A stretch of DNA of 49,432 nucleotides, from assembly GCA_946486375.1 (NCBI GenBank), contig CAMLTW010000015.1:1-49432 (forward strand), in the 5' to 3' direction. Both the position numbers and the translations under genes were made by a program. Origin of the DNA: an uncultured Rikenellaceae bacterium (lineage in GTDB: Bacteria > Bacteroidota > Bacteroidia > Bacteroidales > Rikenellaceae). How positions within the stretch are numbered: position 1 is the stretch's first letter; each line of letters opens with the position of its first letter. Shown here in pieces: positions 33,817-41,787 of this stretch. A model generated the notes under the pieces. The model saw only the letters and a list, made by a program, of their open reading frames with translations, did not search any database and was not told the DNA's origin.

Positions 33817-34857
33817 ATGAAGTTTTGGATGCTGGCGGCGGGAGCGCTGCTGTTGGGTCTGTCCGTGCACGGACAGGAAAAACCGAAGGCGTTCTACACG
33901 CCCGAAGACGTGCGTATTTTCGAAGACTACTGCGAAAAGTTCCGCGACCGGCGGGACTTGCCGATGAACGAACTGGTGGCGGAAACCGGGAAGTACTTTC
34001 TGGGGAGGCCCTACGTGAACTACACGCTGGAAGCCAAAGACCCGGAGGAGCTGATCGTGAACCTGCGCGAGCTGGACTGCGTCACCTTCGTGGAAACCGC
34101 CGTCGCGCTGGCGCGGACGCTCAAGGCGGACAGCGCGACCTTCGACCTCTATTGCGACAACCTGCGGCTGTTGCGCTACCGGGACGGAGAACTGAAAAAC
34201 TTCACCTCCCGCCTCCACTATTTCAGCGACTGGATCGCCGACAACGAGGCGCTGGGACTGGTCGAAGACCGGACGAAGGAGCTGGGAGGCTCCCCGTACC
34301 CGATCCGGGCGTGTCTGATGAGCAAATACCCGAAGAACTATCCCCAGCTCGTGAAGTATCCGCAATACATCCCGGTGATGGCCGCGATCGAGGACAGCAT
34401 GAGCCGCCGGCGGATGTACTCGGTGTCGCGGGACAGCATGGCCCGGCTGGACGAACCCCTGCGGGACGGCTACATCATCGGCACCACCACGCCGGGGCAG
34501 ATGGACGTGACGCATGTGGGATTCGTGTACCATGTGGACGGGAAGCCCCATTTCATGCACGCATCGTCCAAACAGAAGGAGGTGGTGATTACGGAAGGGA
34601 CGCTGGAGGATTACCTGAAAAGCATCCGGTCGATGACGGGATTCATGGCCGTCCGGGTGCTCGATCCGACGGAGTCCGACCGGGCGGGGGACGCCGTGGC
34701 GGATGCGGGCGCCGATCGGAAACCGGCTGCCGGAGCGGGTTCGGAATCCATCGCGGGGACGGGTTCCGTTTCCAACAGGGATTCGGATTCCGACCGGGAG
34801 GAAGATTCCAGCGCGGAGGCGGGTTCGGATTCGGGCAGAAGCCTTGCGGGAAAATAA
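33817..34857 (+). CDS. DUF1460 exported hydrolase, amidase-like
   Basis: A 346-residue exported protein with an N-terminal signal peptide (about 1-20, ending VHGQ). DUF1460 proteins are NlpC/P60-like, proposed N-acetylmuramoyl-L-alanine amidases or related peptidoglycan hydrolases. The probable nucleophile is C88 in LRELDCVTFVE, with histidines H233 (DVTHVGF) and H245/H248 (KPHFMHASS) as the likely partner. After residue about 285 a 60-residue Asp/Ser/Gly/Ala-rich tail is added, unlike the compact core. The gene follows rmuC by eight bases and ends before a strong terminator. Confidence 0.88.
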   Translation: MKFWMLAAGALLLGLSVHGQEKPKAFYTPEDVRIFEDYCEKFRDRRDLPMNELVAETGKYFLGRPYVNYTLEAKDPEELIVNLRELDCVTFVETAVALARTLKADSATFDLYCDNLRLLRYRDGELKNFTSRLHYFSDWIADNEALGLVEDRTKELGGSPYPIRACLMSKYPKNYPQLVKYPQYIPVMAAIEDSMSRRRMYSVSRDSMARLDEPLRDGYIIGTTTPGQMDVTHVGFVYHVDGKPHFMHASSKQKEVVITEGTLEDYLKSIRSMTGFMAVRVLDPTESDRAGDAVADAGADRKPAAGAGSESIAGTGSVSNRDSDSDREEDSSAEAGSDSGRSLAGK

Positions 34858-34887
34858 GGGCCGACTGCACGGATAGAGCACCGGAAA

Positions 34888-34917
34888 GCGGGAGCGTCTT
34901 TGGTAAGACGCTCCCGC
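34888..34917 (+). terminator. Intrinsic terminator after the DUF1460 gene
   Basis: GCGGGAGCGTCTT and AAGACGCTCCCGC (13 bp, perfect) around a TGGT loop, followed by TGCTTTATCGCTTTTTT. Confidence 0.9.
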
Positions 34918-34959
34918 TGCTTTATCGCTTTTTTGCTTGCCCCGTTCCGCGGTCAGGGG

Positions 34960-35600
34960 CTTATCCGGGGACTTCCCGTTGTCGGGGAACCTCAACGCCT
35001 TCTCGTCATTGCGAACCGAGGATGACCGAAGGTCATCCGAGCTCATCAACCGCAGCCCGTGGTCGTCCCGCAAGGGATGGCACGGATGAAGCGCAGGGAG
35101 AGTACCGAGATCTGCCATTAGGCAGAGCGAGCTAATCGACCGGTCGCTCCGGCGACCCCGGAAGATCGGTTGCGTCAGCGGGTATCGGCAAGTTTGCGGG
35201 AAAGTCCGATCCTCCGTTAAAAGACGGCACGGATTAAGCGGAGGGAGAGAGCCGAGGTCAGCCGCAAGGCCGGATGAGCTAACCGACTGCAAGGAGGTAA
35301 CTTTGGGAGGTAGCACCCGCTAAAGGTTCCTTCCAACCGTTCCGGCATTCCTGCACTCTGCGTCTTCCTGTCGTTTGGAAACCGTATCGCCTGCGTCATT
35401 GCGAGGAGCGCAGCGACGCGGCAATCTCAATTCGAAAAAAGAGATGCTCACGCTCCGCCTGCGGCTGCGAATGCTACCTCCCTGCGTTGTTTCCGCTCCG
35501 GCCTTGCAGGCCGACAGCGGACTCCGGTCGGTGAGGCTCGTCATGCCTGCGGCATTCCTCGGTTCAGCATGACGCCATGCAACCGGTTCCTTCCCCCTCC
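34960..35600. repeat. Repeat block before tRNA-Ser
   Basis: No gene seen. It includes GGATGACC-gaa-GGTCATCC (about 35020-35038), a 98-bp segment (35137-35234) nearly identical to the right end of the window, an ATTGC/GCAAT element (35398-35426) joined to an opposed element at about 35440-35465, and more mosaic sequence to about 35570. Confidence 0.8.
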
Positions 35601-35705
35601 CGCGTCATTGCTAGAAACGCAGCGACGCCGCGATCCGGTTCCGGGGCTTCGGAAGCGCTTCCCCGCCCGAATTCCCGGAACGGAGGATCAATTTCGGCAA
35701 AAATT

Positions 35706-35736
35706 TTGGAGGAAAACAAAAAGGTTATACTTTTGC
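35706..35736 (+). promoter_or_regulatory. Promoter of tRNA-Ser
   Basis: TTTG (35706-35709), 19 bases, TACTTTTG (35729-35736). The mature tRNA 5' end (35742) is five bases past the -7 box, so the transcript may carry almost no 5' leader. Confidence 0.75.
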
Positions 35737-35741
35737 GCCCG

Positions 35742-35825
35742 GAGAGGTGGCAGAGTGGTCGATTGCGGCGGTCTTGAAAACCGTTGAGCTGCGAGGCTCC
35801 GGGGGTTCGAATCCCTCCCTCTCCG
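35742..35825 (+). tRNA. tRNA-Ser (TGA)
   Basis: Acceptor arms GGAGAGG and CCTCTCC, anticodon loop CTTGAAAA with anticodon TGA, a long class II variable arm (GAGCTGCGAGGCTC) and a T arm GGGGGTTCGAATCCCT. Discriminator base G 35825. CCA is not encoded (CAA follows). Confidence 0.95.
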
Positions 35826-35836
35826 CAAACGGGCTT

Positions 35837-35867
35837 GAAAAAAGAGGAACCCATGTTCCTCTTTTTC
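35837..35867 (+). terminator. Terminator after tRNA-Ser
   Basis: GAAAAAAGAGGAAC and GTTCCTCTTTTTC around CCAT, ending in a T run, 12 bp after the tRNA. Confidence 0.85.
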
Positions 35868-36027
35868 GTTTCCGGCCCTGCATCCTTCCGACTGTCCCGT
35901 AGCCGTCCGCGCCTTCCCGCGTCATTGCGAACCGAACAGGCCCCTGCACGTACTGGCCTCATGAAGCTTAGCAGTACGGTTGCGGGTGTTCCGGTGTCCG
36001 GTGCACGGAATGCGGAGTGCGGCCGGG

Positions 36028-36747
36028 CTAAAAATAAAGGTAAAAATCCGCTGTCAATCGGCGGTAGTCGTCCGTGTAGCCGCCGCTTTCGGGCGCGCCG
36101 ATCACCAGCGTCCTTTCGTCCACCGGCCCCCGGTCGAACGAAAATTCCAGCAGCACCCGCTTCACGGGGCCGCCCGGCACGGGGTAGACATTCAGCCGCC
36201 GGACGCAGTACAACCCGGCCACGGCCGCCTGCACCGTGAACACCGATGCCTCCCGGTAGGGGAAAATCGCGGCGAACGTGCCGCCGGGTTTCAGCAGGGC
36301 GGTCGCCCCCCGGATCAAGTCTTCGTAGGGAAGGGCGTCGGCATGCCGGGCCGCGAGGCGTCCCCCGTCGTCCGGTTTGAGCGAGGACAGGAAATAGGGG
36401 GGATTCGACACGATGCGGTCGTACCGGCAGGGCGTCCGGGCGGCGTATTCCTGCAGGGAGGCGGGAAAAACCGCGATCCGCTCCTTCCACGGGGAAATTT
36501 CAACGTTCTGCCGGGCCTGCCGGGCGGCGTCCCTGTCGATCTCCACGGCGTCCACCAGCGCGCGGGGCGACCGCTGGGCGGCCATCAGGGCGATCAGCCC
36601 CGTTCCCGTCCCCACGTCCAGCACGCGGTTTTCCGTGCCGTCGAGCGTGAACCACGCCCCAAGGAGCACTCCGTCGGTGCCGACCTTCATGGCCGCCCCG
36701 TCCTGAAAGACCGTGAAACGCTTGAATTTGAAGTAATTGTTAGGCAT
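36028..36747 (-). CDS. trmN6: tRNA1(Val) A37 N6-methyltransferase
   Basis: Rossmann-fold SAM-dependent methyltransferase that makes m6A37 in tRNA1-Val (YfiC/TrmN6 family). The 239-residue protein has F-K-F-K-R-F near the N-terminus, motif I VLDVGTGTG (42-50) and the base-methylation motif NPPY (115-118) in VSNPPYF. ATG 36747 was chosen because the frame upstream runs into repeat sequence. It stands near tRNA-Ser but on the other strand. A related N6-adenine methyltransferase acting on another RNA is possible. Confidence 0.88.
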   Translation of the reverse strand: MPNNYFKFKRFTVFQDGAAMKVGTDGVLLGAWFTLDGTENRVLDVGTGTGLIALMAAQRSPRALVDAVEIDRDAARQARQNVEISPWKERIAVFPASLQEYAARTPCRYDRIVSNPPYFLSSLKPDDGGRLAARHADALPYEDLIRGATALLKPGGTFAAIFPYREASVFTVQAAVAGLYCVRRLNVYPVPGGPVKRVLLEFSFDRGPVDERTLVIGAPESGGYTDDYRRLTADFYLYF

Positions 36748-37162
36748 ATCCTGTTCCTGTGGTTTGTCGGCGGCACGGGCGCCGTTTTCTTCCTTTTGCC
36801 CCCGCCCCTTCGCGTCATTGCGAACCGAGGATGACCTTCGGTCATCCGAGCTCACCGACCGCAGCCCGTGGTCGTCCCGCAAGGGATGGCACGGATGAAG
36901 CGCAGGGAGGAAAACCGAAATCAGCCGCAAGGCTGGGTGAGCTAACCGACTGTAAGGAGATAACATCCGCCGAAGGTTACGCGCTGACACCGAGGAGCGA
37001 CGTGGCAATCTCACCGGGTATACCCCGTGATTGGTCTGCAAGACCGGCGCGGATCAAGTGCCGGGAGGCAGCCTGGACCGTAAGGCCCGACGTGGGAATC
37101 TCCATGCATTCGGATAGCTCCGTCGCTTCGCCTCCAGGTCGGCGCGTTTCCGGTTGCGGGTG
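36748..37162. repeat. Repeat block between trmN6 and mmcQ
   Basis: No gene. Contains GGATGACC-ttc-GGTCATCC at 36829-36847 with the usual CGAGCTCACCGACCGCAG trailer, then TAACCGACTGTAAGGAG and CGACGTGGGAATCTC fragments to about 37160. The mmcQ 3' end abuts the TACCTCCCTCCGC segment. Confidence 0.75.
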
Positions 37163-37531
37163 CTACCTCCCTCCGCTCTTTCCGCTCCTTCCCTTTCCAT
37201 CCGCCACAAGTTCGTACGACCGTTTGACCAGCTCCCGGATCGTGCCTTCGGGAACATCCCGGTCGAAATAAACGCTGATCCAATGCGTCTTGTTCATGTG
37301 GTAACCCGGCCTGACGCCCTCGTACCTGTCCTGCAGCTCCTGGCTCAGTTCCGGGTCGCACTTGATGGTGCAGAAATCGAACACGTCGATGTTCACGAAA
37401 CAGAACCATTTGTCGCGCACGGAGAACAGCAGCAGGTTCCGGTCGTATTCGGAAGGCGCCCGGTCGAACGCCATCCGGTCTTCCACGTCCTTGAACGAAA
37501 GGCAGTAGGCTCTGAAATCTTCGATGTTCAT
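37163..37531 (-). CDS. MmcQ/YjbR family DNA-binding-like protein
   Basis: A 122-residue single-domain protein of the YjbR/MmcQ family, whose DNA-binding-like fold has unclear function. Visible hallmarks are the N-terminal CLSFKDVEDRMAFD, the beta strands WFCFVNI and TIKCDPE, and GYHMNKTHWISV near residue 82, with a C-terminal helix SYELV. A TACCTTTG box on the minus strand lies 86 bp before the start, leaving a leader of about 80 bases. The last codons (GRSGKSGGR) are near repeat sequence and may be an extension. Confidence 0.85.
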   Translation of the reverse strand: MNIEDFRAYCLSFKDVEDRMAFDRAPSEYDRNLLLFSVRDKWFCFVNIDVFDFCTIKCDPELSQELQDRYEGVRPGYHMNKTHWISVYFDRDVPEGTIRELVKRSYELVADGKGRSGKSGGR

Positions 37532-37617
37532 ACGCGCTGAATTTCGGTTTCACGATGCCGCGCTTCTTCGCGCCTTCCCGCACGGCAAGCGTTCGGGAAA
37601 CAGGCATCGCGGTTCTC

Positions 37618-37625
37618 CAAAGGTA
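37618..37625 (-). promoter_or_regulatory. -7 box before mmcQ/yjbR
   Basis: TACCTTTG on the minus strand (37625-37618). Another ATG at 37607, ten bases downstream, opens a frame that is not mmcQ; no protein family was recognised in it. Confidence 0.45.
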
Positions 37626-37691
37626 AAAAAGGGGAACGAAAAAGAGAACGTCCGATCGAAAAAAAGCGCGGGGGGAAGGGCTGCTCCAAAC

Positions 37692-37729
37692 AAAAACCGC
37701 CTCCATATTCGCATATGGAAGCGGTTTTT
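37692..37729 (-). terminator. Terminator of tRNA-Arg
   Basis: AAAAACCGC-c-TCCATAT and ATATGGA-a-GCGGTTTTT form a long hairpin with A and T runs on both sides. It lies 22 bp beyond the tRNA 3' end and could work in both directions. Confidence 0.85.
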
Positions 37730-37750
37730 CACAAAATCCGTTGATCTTCG

Positions 37751-37822
37751 TACCTCCGACGGGAATCGAACCCATATCATCAGAACCGGAATCTGACATT
37801 CTATCCATTGAACTACAGAGGC
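37751..37822 (-). tRNA. tRNA-Arg (CCG)
   Basis: Minus strand: acceptor GCCTCTG with CGGAGGT, D arm with AATGGATAGAAT, anticodon stem-loop CAGATTCCGGTTCTG (anticodon CCG) and T arm GGGTTCGATTCCC. CCA is not encoded. Confidence 0.95.
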
Positions 37823-37835
37823 TCAAATCGGTGCA

Positions 37836-37866
37836 CAAAGATAAGCACAAAAACCGATTTTGCAAA
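37836..37866 (-). promoter_or_regulatory. Promoter of tRNA-Arg
   Basis: Minus strand TTTG (37866-37863), 19 bases, TATCTTTG (37843-37836). Start is predicted near 37832, ten bases before the tRNA. Confidence 0.75.
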
Positions 37867-38029
37867 AACCCGCAGCGATTTTTATGTCAAAAATCCGTTT
37901 TCTCCTGTTCCGGTCATTTCCGGCAGCGGGGAAGAACGCCGCACCGAAAGGCGTTTCCTTCCTGCAGCCCTACCCGCAGCCGGTTCCTTCCGACCTTCCC
38001 AAACCCCACTTCCCCGCATCATTCCATTG

Positions 38030-38740
38030 GTCTGGCGACCATCCGCAGCCGGTTACGCGCCGACCTTGAGACGCAGCGACATGGCAATCCAAACCCGCAA
38101 CCATTAATTGTCACCAAACCATCCGCGCCCCTCTGCCCTTCGCGTCATTGCGAACCGAGCATGACCGAAGGCCATGCGAGCTCACCGACCGCAGCCCGCA
38201 GTCATTCCGCAGGAATGGTGCGGAAAAAGCGGAGGGAGGTAGCATCCGCGGAAGGTTACGCGCTGACACCGAGGAGCGACGTGGCAGCGTTGCGAGTAAG
38301 CGAGAGCAGAGCCAAATTTATTTGAGCTATGCCGAGCGGGAGCAACGAAAAACTGCCGAAGGCGGGTTAATCTCTGTCAAGTATAATGGCAGAAAAGAGT
38401 AAACAGAGATTAACATCGCTATGCTCGTTGACCTCCTTCTTGCTCGGCAAAGTCCGCAAGCGGTCTTTGTTCTCGCTGCGTGCGTCGGTTCCCACGCTTC
38501 GCCTGCGGCTGCACTCGGAATGACGCAAAGGGGTGCGGGATGAGGGTGGTTGCGGGACGACTGAAAGGACGCCAAGGCAATGAGGACGCGGATGGCAACG
38601 GGACGGCCGGGAGGTTCCCGGCCGTATGGAAGGAGCCGGAACGCAGCCTGCAAAAGGGAAAAGGCCGAAAAGCCGGAACGAAAATACCGGGAGCGCACAA
38701 GTGTGATGCGTCCCTGCCGAAGCGGGGGCCGCCCCCCAAA
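38030..38740. repeat. Repeat block before the oxoamine synthase gene
   Basis: No gene. It includes GCATGACC-gaa-GGCCATGC (about 38158-38177) and a 12-bp perfect inverted repeat GTTAATCTCTGT / ACAGAGATTAAC (38366-38377 and 38402-38413), the junction of an opposed element pair. From 38540 to 38740 no feature was recognised. Confidence 0.7.
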
Positions 38741-38745
38741 AAAGC

Positions 38746-38856
38746 AAAAGGGACATCTTCCGTCCCTTTTCGCTTTGCTTCCGATCTGCCGCCGCTCCTT
38801 ACCTTCTTGCAGCAGGGTGCCGGCTTAAAGAAAAAGGGACGCCTTTCCGTCCCTTT
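38746..38856 (-). terminator. Duplicated terminators after the oxoamine synthase gene
   Basis: Two similar hairpins: AAAAGGGAC...GTCCCTTTT (38746-38770) and AAAGGGACG...CGTCCCTTT (38833-38856), about 87 bp apart. The sequence between (TTCCGATCTGCCGCCGCTCC... and GGGTGCCGG) copies the gene's own 3' end, so this is a duplicated gene end plus terminator. Confidence 0.75.
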
Positions 38857-38892
38857 CCCTCGTTGTTTCCGATCCGCCGCAGCTCCCTACCT

Positions 38893-40146
38893 CTACTTTT
38901 CTTCCGACATGTAGGGCACCGGCTTGCGGTATTCGCCCGCTTCCAGCGCGGCGCGGCACTTGTGGAAGCATTCCAGCGTGTACTGCACGTCTTCCAGCGT
39001 ATGGGCCGCCGTCGGGATGATGCGCAGGATGATTTCCCCCTTCGGGATCACCGGATAGACCACCACCGAGCAGAACAGGTTGTAGGTTTCCCGCAGATCC
39101 ACCACCAGGTTGGTCGCCTCCTCGACGCCCCCCTTGAGGTAGACCGGCGTCACCGGCGACAGGGTGCCTCCGATGTTGAAGCCGTCCTTGCGGAAGCCGT
39201 CCTGCAGGGCCCGGACGATCGTCCAGAGTTTTTCCTTGAATTCGGGGTGCGTTTCGAGCAGTTCCAGCCGTTTCAGCGCGCCGATCACCATCGGCATCGG
39301 CAGCGACTTGGCATAGGTCTGCGACCGCATGTTGTACCGCAGGTAGTCCACGATCACCTTGTCCCCGGCGATGAAGGCCCCGATGCCGGCCATCGACTTG
39401 GCGAAGGTCGAGAAATGGAGATCCACCTGGTCTTCCACGCCGAAATGTTCCGGCACGCCCGATCCCCGCTCGCCCATCGTGCCGAAGCCGTGGGCGTCGT
39501 CCACCAGCAGGCGGAAGTTGAATTCCTTTTTCAGTTCGACCAGTTCGTCGAGTTTCCCCAGGTCGCCCTTCATGCCGAACACCCCTTCGGTGATCACCAG
39601 AATGCCGCCCCCGGTCTGCTGCGCCACCTTAGAAGCGTGCTCGAGCTGGAGCCGGGCGTTGTCCATGTCGTTGTGGGCATACACGAACCGTTTGCCGGTG
39701 TGAAGCCGCAGCCCGTCGATGATGCAGGCGTGGGCCTCGGAGTCGTAAACCACGACGTCGTGGCGCGAGAGGATCGTGTCGATGATCGACACCATGCCCT
39801 GATAGCCGTAATTCAGCAGGAAAGCGTCCTCTTTCCGGACGAAAGCGGCCAGCTTCCGCTCCAGTTCCTCGTGCCACCGGGTCTGGCCGCTCATCATCCG
39901 GGCGCCCATCGGGGCCGCCATCCCGAAACGGGCCGCCCCTTCGGCGTCGGCTTTCCGGACTTCGGGGTGGTTGGCCAGCCCGAGGTAGTTGTTGAGGCTC
40001 CAGTTGAGCACTTCGCGGCCCCGGAAATTCATCCGCGGGCCGATTTCTCCTTCCAGCTTGGGAAACGTGAAATATCCGTGACTCTGGCGCTGGTACTTGC
40101 CGATCGGGCCGCCGGAATCCTTCCTGATGCGTTCAAAAATATCCAC
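38893..40146 (-). CDS. Alpha-oxoamine synthase (PLP), SPT/CFAT-like
   Basis: PLP enzyme that joins an acyl-CoA or acyl-ACP to an amino acid. The 417-residue protein has AHACIIDG, LLVDDAHGFGTMG (D216, H219) and the Schiff-base lysine K250 in STFAKSMAG, as in Kbl, BioF, SPT and CFAT. Its N-terminus (GPIGKYQRQSHGYFTFPKLEG) differs from what I recall for Kbl and the short Bacteroides SPT. In sulfonolipid-making Bacteroidota a paralogue makes 3-ketocapnine from cysteate, so CFAT is a candidate. Serine palmitoyltransferase or 2-amino-3-oxobutyrate ligase remain possible. A -7 box lies 55 bp upstream; bamD is divergent. A partial 3' copy with terminator follows. Confidence 0.8.
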   Translation of the reverse strand: MDIFERIRKDSGGPIGKYQRQSHGYFTFPKLEGEIGPRMNFRGREVLNWSLNNYLGLANHPEVRKADAEGAARFGMAAPMGARMMSGQTRWHEELERKLAAFVRKEDAFLLNYGYQGMVSIIDTILSRHDVVVYDSEAHACIIDGLRLHTGKRFVYAHNDMDNARLQLEHASKVAQQTGGGILVITEGVFGMKGDLGKLDELVELKKEFNFRLLVDDAHGFGTMGERGSGVPEHFGVEDQVDLHFSTFAKSMAGIGAFIAGDKVIVDYLRYNMRSQTYAKSLPMPMVIGALKRLELLETHPEFKEKLWTIVRALQDGFRKDGFNIGGTLSPVTPVYLKGGVEEATNLVVDLRETYNLFCSVVVYPVIPKGEIILRIIPTAAHTLEDVQYTLECFHKCRAALEAGEYRKPVPYMSEEK

Positions 40147-40200
40147 GATGTTAACGTTTATGGTAAAAACTTTCGGTTTCGTTCACGCGTTTGGCAAGTG

Positions 40201-40208
40201 CAAAGCTA
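40201..40208 (-). promoter_or_regulatory. -7 box of the oxoamine synthase gene
   Basis: TAGCTTTG on the minus strand, predicting a leader of about 50 bases before ATG 40146. A -33 TTTG is not evident. Confidence 0.5.
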
Positions 40209-40270
40209 CGCATAATTTGGGAAACCGGAAAAATTCACAATATATTTTTTCCGGAGTCGTTAAAATTGCA

Positions 40271-40278
40271 TAACTTTG
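40271..40278 (+). promoter_or_regulatory. -7 box of the bamD operon
   Basis: TAACTTTG, 16 bases before ATG 40295. Confidence 0.6.
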
Positions 40279-40294
40279 CCCAATTAATTCAGCT

Positions 40295-41341
40295 ATGCGC
40301 ATGAAGAACAAAAGCCGGATACTGACGATGCTCGCCGCAGGCGTGGCGCTGGCCTCCTGCAGCACGTACAACCAGGTGCTCAAAAGCAACGACCACGAAC
40401 GGATGTACCGGGCGGCCATCGAGTATTACCAGGCCAAGAAAAGCGACAAGGCGCTGGCCCTGTTCGACGCCATCGAACACTATTATACGGGGACGGCGCG
40501 GGAGGACACCATCGCTTTCTACACCGCGGTTTCCAATTTCCGCGCGGGGGACTTCGTGACGAGCGCCGAGCAGCTCAACGACTTCCGGCGGAAGTTCTCG
40601 CGCAGCCCCTTTCTGGAAGAATCCGAATACCTGATCGCGCTGGGATACTATTACTCGTCGCCCGTGGCGGAGCGGGACCAGACCCCTTCGCAGATGGCGA
40701 TCATGGCCTTCAACGAATACCTCGGACGCTATCCGAACAGCATCAAGAAGGAACAGTGCCGGGAGTACATCGCCGAGCTGACGCAGAAAATCTACGACAA
40801 GGCGCTGCTCAACGCGAAGGTGTATTATAATATAGGTTACTACAAGTCCGCCATCCACGCGCTGAAGGTGTCGCTGAGCGAATACCCGGAGACCACGCAT
40901 CGGGAGGAGACGCTTTATCTGATTACCAGGGCGAGCTACCTGCTGGCCAAGAACAGCATCGAGTCCCTGCAGCACGGGCGGTACCTGGACATGATGGACG
41001 CCTACTACAACCTGATCTCGGAGTTCCCGGAAACCAAATACCGGAAGGAAGCGACCCGGATGTACGAAGACGTGCGCCGGGAACTGGGGCAGACGGGGGA
41101 AGGTGCGGAAGGGGAAGACCTTAGTGCGGAGAGTGAGGAAGGCGTTGAGAATGGAGGGGCGACCCCTGCCGCTGCGCCGGGAACGACAGAAGGAACGGAG
41201 GCGGCCGCTCCGGAGGAAGAACAGGCGGAAGCACCGGCCGGGAAGAAAGCCGCCCGGAAGGAGAAGCGGGAAGCCCGGAAAGCGGACAAGTATCCCGACG
41301 AAGACGCCCCCGACATTAGGGAACGGAAAGCCCGGAAGTGA
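40295..41341 (+). CDS. bamD: Outer-membrane assembly lipoprotein BamD
   Basis: Essential lipoprotein of the BAM complex that folds beta-barrel proteins. The 348-residue product has a lipoprotein signal ending LASC (Cys 22), then tetratricopeptide-like helices (about 35-265) with AIEYYQAKKSDKALALFD and PNSIKKEQCREYIAELTQKIYDK typical of BamD. The last roughly 75 residues form an acidic Ala/Glu-rich then Lys/Arg-rich tail, a Bacteroidota feature. ATG 40301 is an alternative start two codons later. First gene of bamD-rpoZ-coaBC-recN, all rightward. Confidence 0.92.
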   Translation: MRMKNKSRILTMLAAGVALASCSTYNQVLKSNDHERMYRAAIEYYQAKKSDKALALFDAIEHYYTGTAREDTIAFYTAVSNFRAGDFVTSAEQLNDFRRKFSRSPFLEESEYLIALGYYYSSPVAERDQTPSQMAIMAFNEYLGRYPNSIKKEQCREYIAELTQKIYDKALLNAKVYYNIGYYKSAIHALKVSLSEYPETTHREETLYLITRASYLLAKNSIESLQHGRYLDMMDAYYNLISEFPETKYRKEATRMYEDVRRELGQTGEGAEGEDLSAESEEGVENGGATPAAAPGTTEGTEAAAPEEEQAEAPAGKKAARKEKREARKADKYPDEDAPDIRERKARK

Positions 41342-41414
41342 CTTTTCCGGAGGCGGAGGCGGGAAAATCCCGCACCGGCCGCCGATCGCAAGCAACAAAA
41401 CAGACCGATATACC

Positions 41415-41756
41415 ATGGATTTGAAAAACGTACCGAACAACACCGTGACGCGCAACCTGATGGATTTCGAGGCTCCCACCGGGAACGTCTACGAATCGGT
41501 GATGATCATCGCCAAGCGGGCCAACCAGATCAGCAGCGAAATCAAGCAGGAGCTCAGCCGGAAGCTGGCCGACTTTTCGACCGTCACCGACTCGCTCGAA
41601 GAAACGTTCGAAAACCGCGAACAGATCGAAATCTCGAAATTCTACGAACGGATGCCCAAGCCTGCGCTGATCGCCACGGAGGAATTTCTCGAAGGGAAGG
41701 TCTACTTCCGCGAAAAGGATGCGCAGAACGCCCTTCCGGAAACGGAAGAGCTTTAA
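41415..41756 (+). CDS. rpoZ: RNA polymerase omega subunit-like protein
   Basis: Small subunit that aids RNA polymerase assembly. The 113-residue protein has the omega-like N-terminal NVYESVMIIAKRANQISSEIK, corresponding to the conserved core with the I-x-x-x-R-A-x-Q-I pattern. The remainder is charged and Bacteroidota-specific. It follows bamD by 73 bp and precedes coaBC by 31 bp, the usual Bacteroidota order. An in-frame extension upstream (from 41103) is only an overlapping shadow of bamD. Confidence 0.88.
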   Translation: MDLKNVPNNTVTRNLMDFEAPTGNVYESVMIIAKRANQISSEIKQELSRKLADFSTVTDSLEETFENREQIEISKFYERMPKPALIATEEFLEGKVYFREKDAQNALPETEEL

Positions 41757-41787
41757 CCGGCGGCGACCGTCCGCAGCGCGTGCAGTC

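Noticed and set aside
38893-40146. Naming the gene kbl
   Set aside because: Motifs are shared by all alpha-oxoamine synthases, and no threonine dehydrogenase is adjacent.
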